Source of the DNA: Clostridia bacterium
GTDB lineage: Bacteria; Bacillota; Clostridia; TANB77; CAG-508
Assembly (NCBI GenBank): GCA_017536685.1
Contig: JAFXGW010000014.1
Location: 1 to 47,001 of the forward strand
Reading direction: 5' to 3'
Length of the DNA stretch: 47,001 bases
Below are positions 7,584 to 14,939 of the stretch, piece by piece. Under the pieces are notes generated by a model. That model was not told where the DNA came from. It was given only the letters and a program-made list of their open reading frames with translations, and ran no database searches. The first letter of the stretch is position 1, and each line of letters opens with the position of its first letter. The translations under genes were made by a program, and so were the position numbers.

Positions 7584-9329
7584 TTATTCCCTATCTTCTC
7601 TTGAAGATTTCACTCTTTGTTTTCCTTTTTTGTTTTTCTCTGGATTCATGTCTAAATCTATTTGCGCAGCAGCTCGTGATTGTTTCACATCATACAATGA
7701 ACCCTGAACTTCATCTAAAACTTTTTGAGCACCACTTTCTAAAAGTTTTATAACATTTATTCTTTTGCTTGCTGGTTTAAATTTTCTCTTAACCTTTTGT
7801 TGTTCTCTTCTTACTTCAATTTCATCAATCCATGAAGAAAATTCACCTTTTTTATCTCTTAAAGACCCCATTGTGATTCCTTTCTTTAATGAATTAATGA
7901 AACTTCTTGAGCTCTCTATATTTTTACTTCTTTTTATCGAAAATCTAAACTCACTTCTCATTGTTTGATTGACATTCTCAGCTCCAATCATAACATTTTG
8001 AGTCCTTTTTCTTGCATTTCGCATTACTTCCTGACTTTTTTCATTTAATCCCAAATTAGAAATTGCCCTTGCATAAAATTCTGATATTTTTATATCATTT
8101 GATGCAAAAAATGTTGTTGTTGATGTTATTGCATTATTAGCTAACTTTATTCCCTTAGCTTTTAATGAATTACCTCTATGTTTTATCCATTGATTGGTTG
8201 CAGCTTTTGCTTGAAATTCAGCTTTTGCAATTTCTCTTGTAGCTCTATTTGAAATTGCACTTACATTTTCGTGTCCTTGTATTATTGAATCAGTCTTTTT
8301 ATATGTCATTTCATTTATTTCAGCCGCTTTTTTCATTATATAATCAGAAGCCTCAATTGTTTTTTTAGCTGTTTTATCAGCTAATCCCAAATACCCTTTT
8401 ATCGCTGCTTTTCTTGCCACCCAATTTCCTACATCTTCAATTTTTTCAGCAACTTTATTAGCTCTAAAAGTTCTCTTTGCCCCAATATCAGATAATCTTA
8501 TACTAACTTTTCTTCTAAATTTACCATTTAAATTTTTTTGTATATATTCTTGTGTAGCGTTATTTGCACTTTTAGCGCTAGCTTCTCTTTCTCTATAATG
8601 TGTAGTTGAATCATCGACTTCATTAAATTTCCTTGTTCTGGCTTCAGTTTCTTTGGCAAATTTTCTGTTTTCTGTTCTCATTCTATCAATAACTTTTCTA
8701 GAAGCACGTGTCGCTTTTGATAATAATTCTTCTTGTTTTCTAGTATTACCTTTTAAAGCTTGATAACAAGCAGCTAAAGTATATGGAGTTCTAGCAAGTC
8801 TTGCAGAATAACTTCCGATATATGTTTTAGCATACATTTTAATTGTTCTAAAACTCATACTATCATCAATATCTTCACTTTGAAAAAGCGGTTCCATTCT
8901 TTGTTCAAATCTTTCTATTCCTTGAACTTCTTTTTCAATTACTGATTTTATAGATGAATTAGCATTTCTTGAATATTTAATTATATCACCAAAAATTTCT
9001 TCTTTTTTGATTCCATATAATTCAAGAAGCTCTGCTTTTTTTGTTTCATATGTTGCTTGCATAGATTCAAGTTTTTGATAAATTGGTCTCTTTATAGATC
9101 CAGTTAAAATATCTACCGAAGCAGTTGAAAGTTCTTTAAATGTTATTTTTTCTTTTTCCAATACTTCTTTAGCATTATCTATTTTTTCTTGAATTGCTTG
9201 AGATTTCTTTTTAGAACTATCTTTAGCTGCAACAAATTTTCCACCACTAGATTTTATTTTAGGAAAGCCTTTTCGAATATCGTTATTTTCAAATTTTCCG
9301 TTCTTTTTCTCTCCTTTTTTGATTCCCAT
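7584..9329 (-). CDS. Large basic helical protein, unknown function
   Basis: A 581-residue Lys/Arg-rich protein predicted to be almost all alpha-helix, with long stretches of Ala, Lys, Arg and Glu (for example around AKSANNATQEYIQKN and KAEFQAKAATNQW). It has no signal peptide, no transmembrane segment and only one Cys. The repeated Ala/Arg/Lys-rich helices around residues 200-450 suggest an extended rod or nucleic-acid-binding scaffold, but I see no known domain. It ends in SSREDRE, nearly the same as the tail of the unrelated 281-aa protein at 24108-24953 (SGRDDRE). The start is set by GGAG overlapping the upstream stop. It sits between the 51-aa protein and the HEXXH protein in one operon. 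Confidence 0.7.
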   Translation of the reverse strand: MGIKKGEKKNGKFENNDIRKGFPKIKSSGGKFVAAKDSSKKKSQAIQEKIDNAKEVLEKEKITFKELSTASVDILTGSIKRPIYQKLESMQATYETKKAELLELYGIKKEEIFGDIIKYSRNANSSIKSVIEKEVQGIERFEQRMEPLFQSEDIDDSMSFRTIKMYAKTYIGSYSARLARTPYTLAACYQALKGNTRKQEELLSKATRASRKVIDRMRTENRKFAKETEARTRKFNEVDDSTTHYREREASAKSANNATQEYIQKNLNGKFRRKVSIRLSDIGAKRTFRANKVAEKIEDVGNWVARKAAIKGYLGLADKTAKKTIEASDYIMKKAAEINEMTYKKTDSIIQGHENVSAISNRATREIAKAEFQAKAATNQWIKHRGNSLKAKGIKLANNAITSTTTFFASNDIKISEFYARAISNLGLNEKSQEVMRNARKRTQNVMIGAENVNQTMRSEFRFSIKRSKNIESSRSFINSLKKGITMGSLRDKKGEFSSWIDEIEVRREQQKVKRKFKPASKRINVIKLLESGAQKVLDEVQGSLYDVKQSRAAAQIDLDMNPEKNKKGKQRVKSSREDRE

Positions 9330-9341
9330 TATTTTTTTCTC

Positions 9342-9497
9342 CTAATTATAAATTTCTTCTAATATCTCATCTAATTCATTTTTTAATTTGCTTTTTTCGT
9401 CTTGTACACTTTTTAAATAATCTTCTAATTTTCCTATTTCTGTATTATCTAAATTAACAATTCTACCTTGTATATAAATTTCACCTAATTTTTCCAT
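9342..9497 (-). CDS. Small acidic coiled-coil protein (51 aa)
   Basis: An ORF of 51 codons with GGGAG 7 bases before the ATG. The product begins MEKLGEIYIQGRIVN and then forms one amphipathic helix with Leu/Ile spacing (LEDYLKSVQDEKSKLKNEL), ending EEIYN. It lies between two cotranscribed genes, 12 bases from the next start and 14 from the previous stop, so it is very probably a real gene. Size and helicity fit a chaperone or adaptor for a larger operon partner; that is inference only. Confidence 0.7.
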   Translation of the reverse strand: MEKLGEIYIQGRIVNLDNTEIGKLEDYLKSVQDEKSKLKNELDEILEEIYN

Positions 9498-9511
9498 ATT
9501 ATACTCCCAAC

Positions 9512-10306
9512 TTATAAATTACAAACTTGATTTATTTTTAAGCTATACGCTTCTAATATAATTAACACATCGTTTATTTCTTTATCAAGTTCTATTAATA
9601 CCATATTCGTAGAGATTTTTAGTTTTTCTATATTTTGCTTTTTCTTAGACATATATTCTTTTTCAAATCTCTTACTAGAAAATTTATTAAATATCTTTAA
9701 TAAAAAATTAAATATTGTTTTTTTCTCTACAATAGCTAATTTATTAACTTCTTCATACTGCATAACAGTATTTATAGCTCGTTCTATTTGTTCATTACAC
9801 TCTCTTAATTTGGTAATACACGCATCTTCTAAGCCACAATATTTAATATATCTTTCAGCAAGCGTATCAATTCTACGATTATACTTTTCTATAATATTCT
9901 TTGAATTTTCAGAATCTTTGATATATTCTTCTGATTCTATATATTTACCTTTCAAATCAATTGTTTTTTTCATTTCAACTATTGACTTTTTTTGGTTTGC
10001 TTGAGCATTTTGCAATTCTAATGCTAAATTCATATACTCTTCTTCAAATTTCGTAGCAATTTTATTAAACTGTTCTTTATAACTATTTAGTAACTCAACT
10101 TGTTCAAAGTTCACTTCTGATATAGATTTTCCATAATATTCACATTTTTCGAAAAATTCATTGCTTATTTTTTTCATATTACAATTAATTAAGTTATTAA
10201 TATTTTTCTTAATAATTGAAATCAATAAATAAATTTCACTTAATTCAGCATTAGAAATTTCATTTAATTTTATCATTAATTTATCTGATACTGTCTTTTG
10301 ATTCAT
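9512..10306 (-). CDS. Coiled-coil protein of unknown function
   Basis: About 264 residues, nearly all helical. Long heptad-like stretches cover roughly residues 50-180, followed by a basic patch near SKRFEKEYMSKKKQ. There is no signal peptide or membrane segment. I place the start at ATG 10306 (MNQKTV), because GAGGGTGAG lies just upstream inside the end of the 57-aa gene and TAA-T-ATG couples the two. Longer in-frame starts at 10321 and 10330 are possible; the former also has GGAG in front. It is the second gene of the five-gene operon. No family recognised. Confidence 0.7.
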   Translation of the reverse strand: MNQKTVSDKLMIKLNEISNAELSEIYLLISIIKKNINNLINCNMKKISNEFFEKCEYYGKSISEVNFEQVELLNSYKEQFNKIATKFEEEYMNLALELQNAQANQKKSIVEMKKTIDLKGKYIESEEYIKDSENSKNIIEKYNRRIDTLAERYIKYCGLEDACITKLRECNEQIERAINTVMQYEEVNKLAIVEKKTIFNFLLKIFNKFSSKRFEKEYMSKKKQNIEKLKISTNMVLIELDKEINDVLIILEAYSLKINQVCNL

Positions 10307-10307
10307 A

Positions 10308-10481
10308 TTACTCACCCTCATTTTCTCCATATTGTTTTAAAACATTTTTGGCTTTAAGAATTTTTTTATATACATTTAATTCTTTTTCTTTAATTGTTTT
10401 AAACAATATTTCTAATGCTTCATCACTCATTCGTTCGTAATAGTACTCTTTTCCTGCAATAACCACTTTTTTATCTTTCAT
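10308..10481 (-). CDS. Small charged protein (57 aa), first gene of the operon
   Basis: The ORF starts at ATG 10481 behind GGGAG and ends in TAA at 10308, one base before the next ATG. The product begins with a short strand-turn (MKDKKVVIAGKEYYYERM) and continues as a charged helix to ENEGE. The tight coupling to the coiled-coil gene and the well-placed promoter upstream support it as real. Function unknown. Confidence 0.72.
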   Translation of the reverse strand: MKDKKVVIAGKEYYYERMSDEALEILFKTIKEKELNVYKKILKAKNVLKQYGENEGE

Positions 10482-10521
10482 AAGATATTATTCTCCCATT
10501 TTTATAGTCTATTTCAATATA

Positions 10522-10550
10522 AGTATAACACTATTAAATATAAGATTTAA
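10522..10550 (-). promoter_or_regulatory. Promoter of the five-gene operon
   Basis: Minus strand: TTAAAT (10545-10550), 17-bp spacer, TATACT (10522-10527) preceded by GTGT, an extended -10. It is 41 bases before the start of the 57-aa gene. Confidence 0.55.
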
Positions 10551-10635
10551 TAAAAGTAATTAAATTGTAAAATAAAAGATATATTTTTCAGTAATCTATA
10601 GTTCCTGTACTCAGTAAAAATCCCCATATATAGAG

Positions 10636-10664
10636 TTGAATTAATTATCAAATTGTGATATAAT
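10636..10664 (+). promoter_or_regulatory. Promoter of the cysteine-hydrolase-like gene
   Basis: TTGAAT (10636-10641), 17-bp spacer, TATAAT (10659-10664) with a TTGTGA extended -10 in front. Confidence 0.7.
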
Positions 10665-10731
10665 GCTATGAACATTTTGTTTGAAAAAACTTTTTGTGGG
10701 AATGTATACTTATAGGAAAGGAGAAGAAAAA

Positions 10732-11253
10732 ATGACAGCTGTAAGTATTGACTTTTTAAGAGAAAGAATTCATCCCCCTATCCAAGACGAACAAAAAGAA
10801 GACGATTTGTGGAAGTTCTTTGATGTTGTAAATTGCTATTCATATGCATTAGGATTACTGTATGATGTTACATTTTTAAATCCTGGTCAAATATCTAGAA
10901 TGCAACTTCAAAAACAATATACAGATCAAGAACTCCTTGAACGTGTTTTCAGCGATATACACGTTTTAGGAATGGGAATTCGGAAATCAACATTGGAAGA
11001 AGAAATCTTAAGCGATAATGAATGGAAAATTGCTATTATGAATACAGATACATCTTTCTCTCAAGAGCGTTATGATTATCACTTCTTAAAGCAAAACACA
11101 AACAAGCAATGGTTTCAAAAAATTCCATTTGACCAATTTCCAACCAAATATGATTCTCGTTATCGTACAATTACAAATCCCGAAACTGCAACATATTCTT
11201 ACCACTATCATTTAGTTGGATATTTTGTAGTTACAAAAGACATGCAATCATGA
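10732..11253 (+). CDS. Predicted papain/NlpC-like cysteine hydrolase (173 aa)
   Basis: The start is ATG 10732, six bases after AGGAAAGGAG; a TTG-started frame 51 bases upstream lacks a ribosome site. Residues 34-40 read NCYSYAL, followed by a PG pair at 51-52. Near the C-terminus there is DYHFLKQ (His117) and, a few residues on, KQWFQK. This N-C-Y-x-Y-A-L ... PG ... D-Y-H-F ... W-x-x-K order is one I associate with small papain-like/NlpC-type hydrolases, giving Cys35 and His117 as the likely active pair. There is no signal peptide, so it acts in the cytoplasm or leaves by another route. It is a single-gene unit with its own promoter and terminator and codon use unlike its neighbours. The enzyme class is a motif-based inference. 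Confidence 0.55.
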   Translation: MTAVSIDFLRERIHPPIQDEQKEDDLWKFFDVVNCYSYALGLLYDVTFLNPGQISRMQLQKQYTDQELLERVFSDIHVLGMGIRKSTLEEEILSDNEWKIAIMNTDTSFSQERYDYHFLKQNTNKQWFQKIPFDQFPTKYDSRYRTITNPETATYSYHYHLVGYFVVTKDMQS

Positions 11254-11272
11254 GCCTTTTTGGGCTCTTTTT
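11252..11272 (+). terminator. Terminator of the cysteine-hydrolase-like gene
   Basis: GAGCC, a T-rich loop and GGCTC, followed by TTTTT, starting right at the stop codon. Confidence 0.8.
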
Positions 11273-11364
11273 GCATTTATTATCATTTAACTCACATAAA
11301 TTTTGATAATTTTAATAAAACTTAGTTTTTTTATATAAAAAATCAAAAATCTTTTAAAAATATA

Positions 11365-11393
11365 TTGACAAATGTTTATGCGTGTGTTAATAT
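11365..11393 (+). promoter_or_regulatory. tRNA promoter
   Basis: TTGACA (11365-11370), 17-bp spacer containing GTGTGT, then TAATAT (11388-11393). It lies 15 bases before tRNA-Arg. Confidence 0.75.
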
Positions 11394-11407
11394 AATTACT
11401 GTCGTAT

Positions 11408-11483
<76 letters not shown>

Positions 11484-11484
<1 letters not shown>

Positions 11485-11509
11485 AAACTCTTCTGAAAAG
11501 AAGAGTTTT
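11484..11509 (+). terminator. Hairpin between the two tRNAs
   Basis: AAAACTCTTCT and AGAAGAGTTTT form an 11-bp stem with a 4-base loop starting at the last base of tRNA-Arg. The following TATATAT is a poor U-tract, so it may be a weak terminator or a processing signal. Confidence 0.45.
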
Positions 11510-11517
11510 ATATATAT

Positions 11518-11593
11518 CGAGGTGTGGCTCAGTTGGTAGAGCGCGTGGTTTGGGACCATGAGGTCGCAGGTTCGATCCCTGTCACCTCGACCA
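11518..11593 (+). tRNA. tRNA-Pro (anticodon TGG)
   Basis: A 76-base cloverleaf. CGAGGTG pairs with CACCTCG, the D-arm holds GGCTCAGTTGGTAGAGC, the anticodon stem CGTGG/CCATG carries loop TTTGGGA with anticodon TGG, and the T-arm has GGTTCGATCC. CCA is encoded. It follows tRNA-Arg by 33 bases and probably shares its promoter. Confidence 0.95.
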
Positions 11594-11595
11594 TC

Positions 11596-11627
11596 TAAGA
11601 GAGTTTTAAGACTCTCTTATTTTTTTG
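11596..11627 (+). terminator. Terminator after the tRNA pair
   Basis: TAAGAGAGT and ACTCTCTTA form a 9-bp stem with a 6-base loop followed by TTTTTTTG. Confidence 0.85.
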
Positions 11628-11714
11628 CTTTTTATTCTAAAAAATGCTATAATTAAAGTAATATACATTTTTACTCATGTCTTATTTTGACTCTCATATA
11701 AGGTAGGTGTAAGT

Positions 11715-12722
11715 ATGGAAAAAGATATTATATTTTTAGACACAAATGTATTCGGAAGAAAAGAAAAATATGACTTCGAACATTCTTATAGAAATAATAT
11801 ATTATCCATGTTAAAGAGGTACTCGAATATTGAGGTATATCTTCCAAGTATAGTTGTAGAAGAATTAAAAAAACACATAAAAGAAAGTATTGATAACGAT
11901 CAAAATAATATTAAATCAATATATGTAAAAAGAAAATTGCCTCATAATTTTTATGAAGAAACTCTACAAGAAAACCTTCAAAAATTGAATGAATTTATTG
12001 AAAAAAATAAAATCAAAATTTTAGACTGTGAAAAATATTTAAAAATTTCTGATGTTAACAGATGGTATTTCAACAAAGAAAAACCTTTTGAAACCTCTAA
12101 ACCAAAAGAATTTCCTGATGCAATGATAATTTCTGCAATAGTAAATTTTTTAAAAGAAAATAAATATGAAAATGTATACATTGTTTCTGAAGATAAAGGT
12201 TTTAATGAATCTATTAAAAGTAAAATAGATTGTATCATTGTTAACAAATTAGAAACTATTCTTAAAGAATTTTTTGATTTCAGTACATATGAATATAGAC
12301 TTGTTGAAGACTATATAAAGGCCAATAATATCTTGCTTAATAAAAATTATTTAGAATTCGAAAGCGCTAATATCAACGATATTATAAATGTCAATATTGA
12401 AAAATATCATTTAAATACTTGTGAAATTATTTATGACCAAAAAGAAAATGAAAGTATTGTTGTAAAAGTAAATTATAATATTGGTTTAAGTGGGGAAATA
12501 TTTGTTTTTGATCCTTATGAATCCATTTATGATAAGGATGATGATGAATATATATATCCTATTTATAAAACCGCAAATCAATTAGATATTAAAAATTTAG
12601 AAATATATATTGAATTATTTAAAGATAAGAATGGTAATTATAGAAAGCACAAAGTTATTGATAAAGCTTTAATCGATATAACTAATTACCTTTCAGAAAT
12701 GAAACTACATTGCAAAGAATAA
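11715..12722 (+). CDS. PIN-like domain protein (DUF4935 type)
   Basis: The 335-residue protein opens with FLDTNVF (Asp9), the first metal-binding acidic position of PIN nucleases. It continues with LPSIVVEELKKH (conserved Glu) and FPDAMIISAI...VYIVSEDKGF, which supply the remaining acidic residues in the order typical of the PIN_4/DUF4935 family. The C-terminal ~150 residues are a separate alpha/beta region I do not recognise. Role inferred: a magnesium-dependent RNase. No antitoxin gene is adjacent, so it may not be a classical VapC toxin. It has AGGTAGGTGTAAGT before the ATG and its own terminator. The nearby tRNA genes make this a possible insertion site, but I see no duplicated tRNA end. 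Confidence 0.75.
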   Translation: MEKDIIFLDTNVFGRKEKYDFEHSYRNNILSMLKRYSNIEVYLPSIVVEELKKHIKESIDNDQNNIKSIYVKRKLPHNFYEETLQENLQKLNEFIEKNKIKILDCEKYLKISDVNRWYFNKEKPFETSKPKEFPDAMIISAIVNFLKENKYENVYIVSEDKGFNESIKSKIDCIIVNKLETILKEFFDFSTYEYRLVEDYIKANNILLNKNYLEFESANINDIINVNIEKYHLNTCEIIYDQKENESIVVKVNYNIGLSGEIFVFDPYESIYDKDDDEYIYPIYKTANQLDIKNLEIYIELFKDKNGNYRKHKVIDKALIDITNYLSEMKLHCKE

Positions 12723-12741
12723 TATAATTTATACATATAAC

Positions 12742-12771
12742 AAATGTCGCAAATAAATGCTTGCGACATTT
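12742..12771 (+). terminator. Terminator of the PIN gene
   Basis: AAATGTCGCAA and TTGCGACATTT form an 11-bp stem with an 8-base loop, followed by TATATTT. Confidence 0.75.
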
Positions 12772-12814
12772 TATATTTAAAGTTGAAAATTATTTTATTA
12801 GTTACTAATTTATA

Positions 12815-12859
12815 AAACCAGAAAAACTACTCCAGAAACCTGGAGTAATTTTCTGGTTT
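12815..12859 (-). terminator. Terminator of the 159-aa gene
   Basis: On the minus strand AAACCAGAAAA..ACTCCAG pairs with CTGGAGT..TTTTCTGGTTT, giving a long stem with one small internal loop and a 4-base apical loop, followed by TATAAATT. Confidence 0.8.
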
Positions 12860-12877
12860 CTAATCTTGTATCATCCG

Positions 12878-13357
12878 TTAACGTACTGTACGAGTAGTAA
12901 GGTTAAATATTGCTTCAGAAAATTCAATTCCTTTAACAACCTTTTCACATCTGTCTTCCACTCCTAAAAATGGAATTGACACTGACAGTACATCATCAGA
13001 TACATCCACAGTTCCAGCACTTGCCGTTTCATACTCATCAAGAACTGTATTGTCTTTTAAAGTTAGATAACGGTTTTTGCTGACATGTGGTAATTGGTTG
13101 TTACTCAAATCAGACACAAAAGCAATGTCTGCAATAACAACCCCCTGGTCACACTTGTATTTGAAATTTAATACCAGGTTTAGAGCTTGGGTTCTTCCCT
13201 CTTGATTAGTGACAAACAAACTCAAAAGGTTAGACTCATATAGTCTTGCAACAATTCGATTATCATTATCGAAGTAATAAGTTGAGCCATTTATAGACTC
13301 AGACCGTAAATCACATTTTGCTATTTTTTTGAATATTCTAGCAAATCCCAATCTCAC
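12878..13357 (-). CDS. Unknown cytoplasmic protein (159 aa)
   Basis: No family recognised. The start is GTG 13357 behind AAGGGGG; no ATG fits. The product is alternating beta-strand-rich (STYYFDNDNRIVARLYESN, ALNLVLNFKYK, GVVIADIAFVSD), without a signal peptide, and suggests a compact beta-sandwich. Cys is present at a few positions but not in a metal pattern. It forms a single-gene unit with a near-consensus promoter and a strong terminator, and uses more C/G-ending codons than the genes around it. The promoter lies back to back with that of the 278-aa gene. Confidence 0.65.
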   Translation of the reverse strand: MRLGFARIFKKIAKCDLRSESINGSTYYFDNDNRIVARLYESNLLSLFVTNQEGRTQALNLVLNFKYKCDQGVVIADIAFVSDLSNNQLPHVSKNRYLTLKDNTVLDEYETASAGTVDVSDDVLSVSIPFLGVEDRCEKVVKGIEFSEAIFNLTTRTVR

Positions 13358-13387
13358 ATAAGCACCCCCTTAAAAGTGTTGCATTAT

Positions 13388-13416
13388 ATTATAACACAAT
13401 TTAAATAAAATGTAAA
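13388..13416 (-). promoter_or_regulatory. Promoter of the 159-aa gene
   Basis: Minus strand: TTTACA (13411-13416), 17-bp spacer ending TTGTGT, TATAAT (13388-13393). It is an extended -10 promoter, divergent from the next one. Confidence 0.8.
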
Positions 13417-13435
13417 AGATTAATTAATTATTAAA

Positions 13436-13464
13436 TTGACAATAATTTTATTATTAAATATACT
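13436..13464 (+). promoter_or_regulatory. Promoter of the 278-aa/154-aa gene pair
   Basis: TTGACA (13436-13441), 17-bp spacer, TATACT (13459-13464). Confidence 0.78.
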
Positions 13465-13498
13465 TAATGTATATTATTCTCAAAAGGAGATTATTTTT

Positions 13499-14335
13499 AT
13501 GGAAATGACAAACGACGAATTTTGTGCACTTATACAATCAAGAGATCCTAATCTAGCAAATGGATTTTATGATAATTTAAAACAATTACCAAATAATCCT
13601 TCAGATATTCAGTTTACAAACAAATCTTATCTAGATCAAAAAATCTCTTTAGACGCTCAAAAAAGGCATCAATCTAGTGCTTTTAGAAATATGCCTCAAC
13701 GTGAATTTGAATATTTAAGACAGTACCACATGGCACAACTATTCACAGCATACAAAAATGAATATGATGGAACAGCAAATAGGAATTCTAAATGGTTAGG
13801 TTCTCCTACTACAACTAATGAAAATGATATTAGAAGAGTAATTGGAGATAAACCAGGATATATTGACTATCAAGGACCTATGGTATTAGATCATGAAACA
13901 ATTCTTGCTGTTTGTCATTTAGCCTCGCTTCGTGGATATGGAAATCGTCATTCTGATAATGAATGGGTTAATGATATGAACTTCGGTGGATTATCTAAAG
14001 TTGTTGATGAAATGATTTCTACAAAAAATATTCTTTTAGAAAATGGTAGATTAGAAGGAGATAGATACAGTTTAATTACTGGTTCAACCATTTATCGTGA
14101 AACAGACATTGCAAAACGTGCCATAGAAAATAAAGTTGGTAATATTGTTTTTGATAAAACACATCATGCAGAAGCTGCACATGATTTTGTTCACAGAAAA
14201 ACAAATGCCTTCTCTAAAACAGCATCAAAATTTAAACAATTCTTTGAAAAAATTAATGATCCAGATGCTTATAATAAAAAAATGCAACAACTTGGAAATC
14301 AACAATTTGAATTAGATACAAATGAAGGGAGATAA
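13499..14335 (+). CDS. Unknown protein (278 aa), first of a two-gene operon
   Basis: No family recognised. ATG 13499 follows AAAAGGAG; an upstream in-frame ATG lies over the promoter and cannot be used. The protein is soluble, with no signal peptide. It is rich in His and Asn, with motifs such as DHETILAVCHLASLRGYGN and THHAEAAHDFVHRKT that might bind metal, but they do not fit a known active site. The C-terminus is a charged helix. The 154-aa gene begins two bases after its stop. Confidence 0.65.
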   Translation: MEMTNDEFCALIQSRDPNLANGFYDNLKQLPNNPSDIQFTNKSYLDQKISLDAQKRHQSSAFRNMPQREFEYLRQYHMAQLFTAYKNEYDGTANRNSKWLGSPTTTNENDIRRVIGDKPGYIDYQGPMVLDHETILAVCHLASLRGYGNRHSDNEWVNDMNFGGLSKVVDEMISTKNILLENGRLEGDRYSLITGSTIYRETDIAKRAIENKVGNIVFDKTHHAEAAHDFVHRKTNAFSKTASKFKQFFEKINDPDAYNKKMQQLGNQQFELDTNEGR

Positions 14336-14337
14336 AT

Positions 14338-14802
14338 ATGGAAGAAATATCTGCATTAGCTGCTGCTGAAACAGTTGCAATTTTAAATAAAACAGATGTT
14401 ACTATGATAGCCAAAATCCCATATAAACTAATAAAAGGATTAATAGATAAATCTGAAGAATATGGTAAAGCAATAACATTAAAAGATACTTCTTCTTTAA
14501 TAGAACAACCAATTTCTGAAGAAACACGCTCAATATTATTGATTCTTTATAGGGAATATTGGTGTAATAATGAAGAAAAAGAAAACTTAGATAAGCAACT
14601 TATAGAAAGTGAAAGTGAATTTGAAAAAGAAGAAACAGAAAGACTAAATCCATTTAAAGAATCCCAAAATTTCACTTCAGAAAATAACATTTCTAAAATA
14701 GAAAATAATTCTTCAAACATTTCTACCGCTCTTATAACTATTCAAAAAAAATGGTACGTTAGAATATTTGATAAAATAATTAGATTTTTTAGAAAAAAAT
14801 AA
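14338..14802 (+). CDS. Unknown helical protein (154 aa)
   Basis: The N-terminal half resembles a small helical family I recall from Clostridia: a segment AVAILNKTD, then KIPYKLIKGLIDK, then LSEET-like ISEETRSILLILYREYWCNNEEK. The second half is a polar, disordered linker ending in a basic amphipathic stretch (KWYVRIFDKIIRFFRKK) that could touch membrane or nucleic acid. GGGAG before the ATG and the 2-base gap show coupling to the upstream gene. Function unknown. Confidence 0.65.
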   Translation: MEEISALAAAETVAILNKTDVTMIAKIPYKLIKGLIDKSEEYGKAITLKDTSSLIEQPISEETRSILLILYREYWCNNEEKENLDKQLIESESEFEKEETERLNPFKESQNFTSENNISKIENNSSNISTALITIQKKWYVRIFDKIIRFFRKK

Positions 14803-14845
14803 ATTTTAATTAAATTTGAATTTCAAATAAATATTAATAAAAAAA

Positions 14846-14928
14846 GCTACTAAAATAAAATGAATTAGTCAACAAAATTAAACTTTTATGTACAATTTTG
14901 TCTTACCACTTCAAATTAATTTAGTAGC
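14846..14928. terminator. Two-way terminator between convergent genes
   Basis: GCTACTAAA (14846-14854) pairs with TTTAGTAGC (14920-14928), and an inner repeat ACAAAATT/AATTTTGT (14872-14879, 14894-14901) is nested inside. A- and T-rich flanks on either side allow termination of both the 154-aa gene and malQ. Confidence 0.6.
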
Positions 14929-14939
14929 ATTTTATTATT

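Noticed and set aside
13436..13498. Longer start for the 278-aa protein
   Set aside because: The upstream in-frame ATG lies on the TTGACA/TATACT promoter, and AAAAGGAG precedes only the ATG at 13499.
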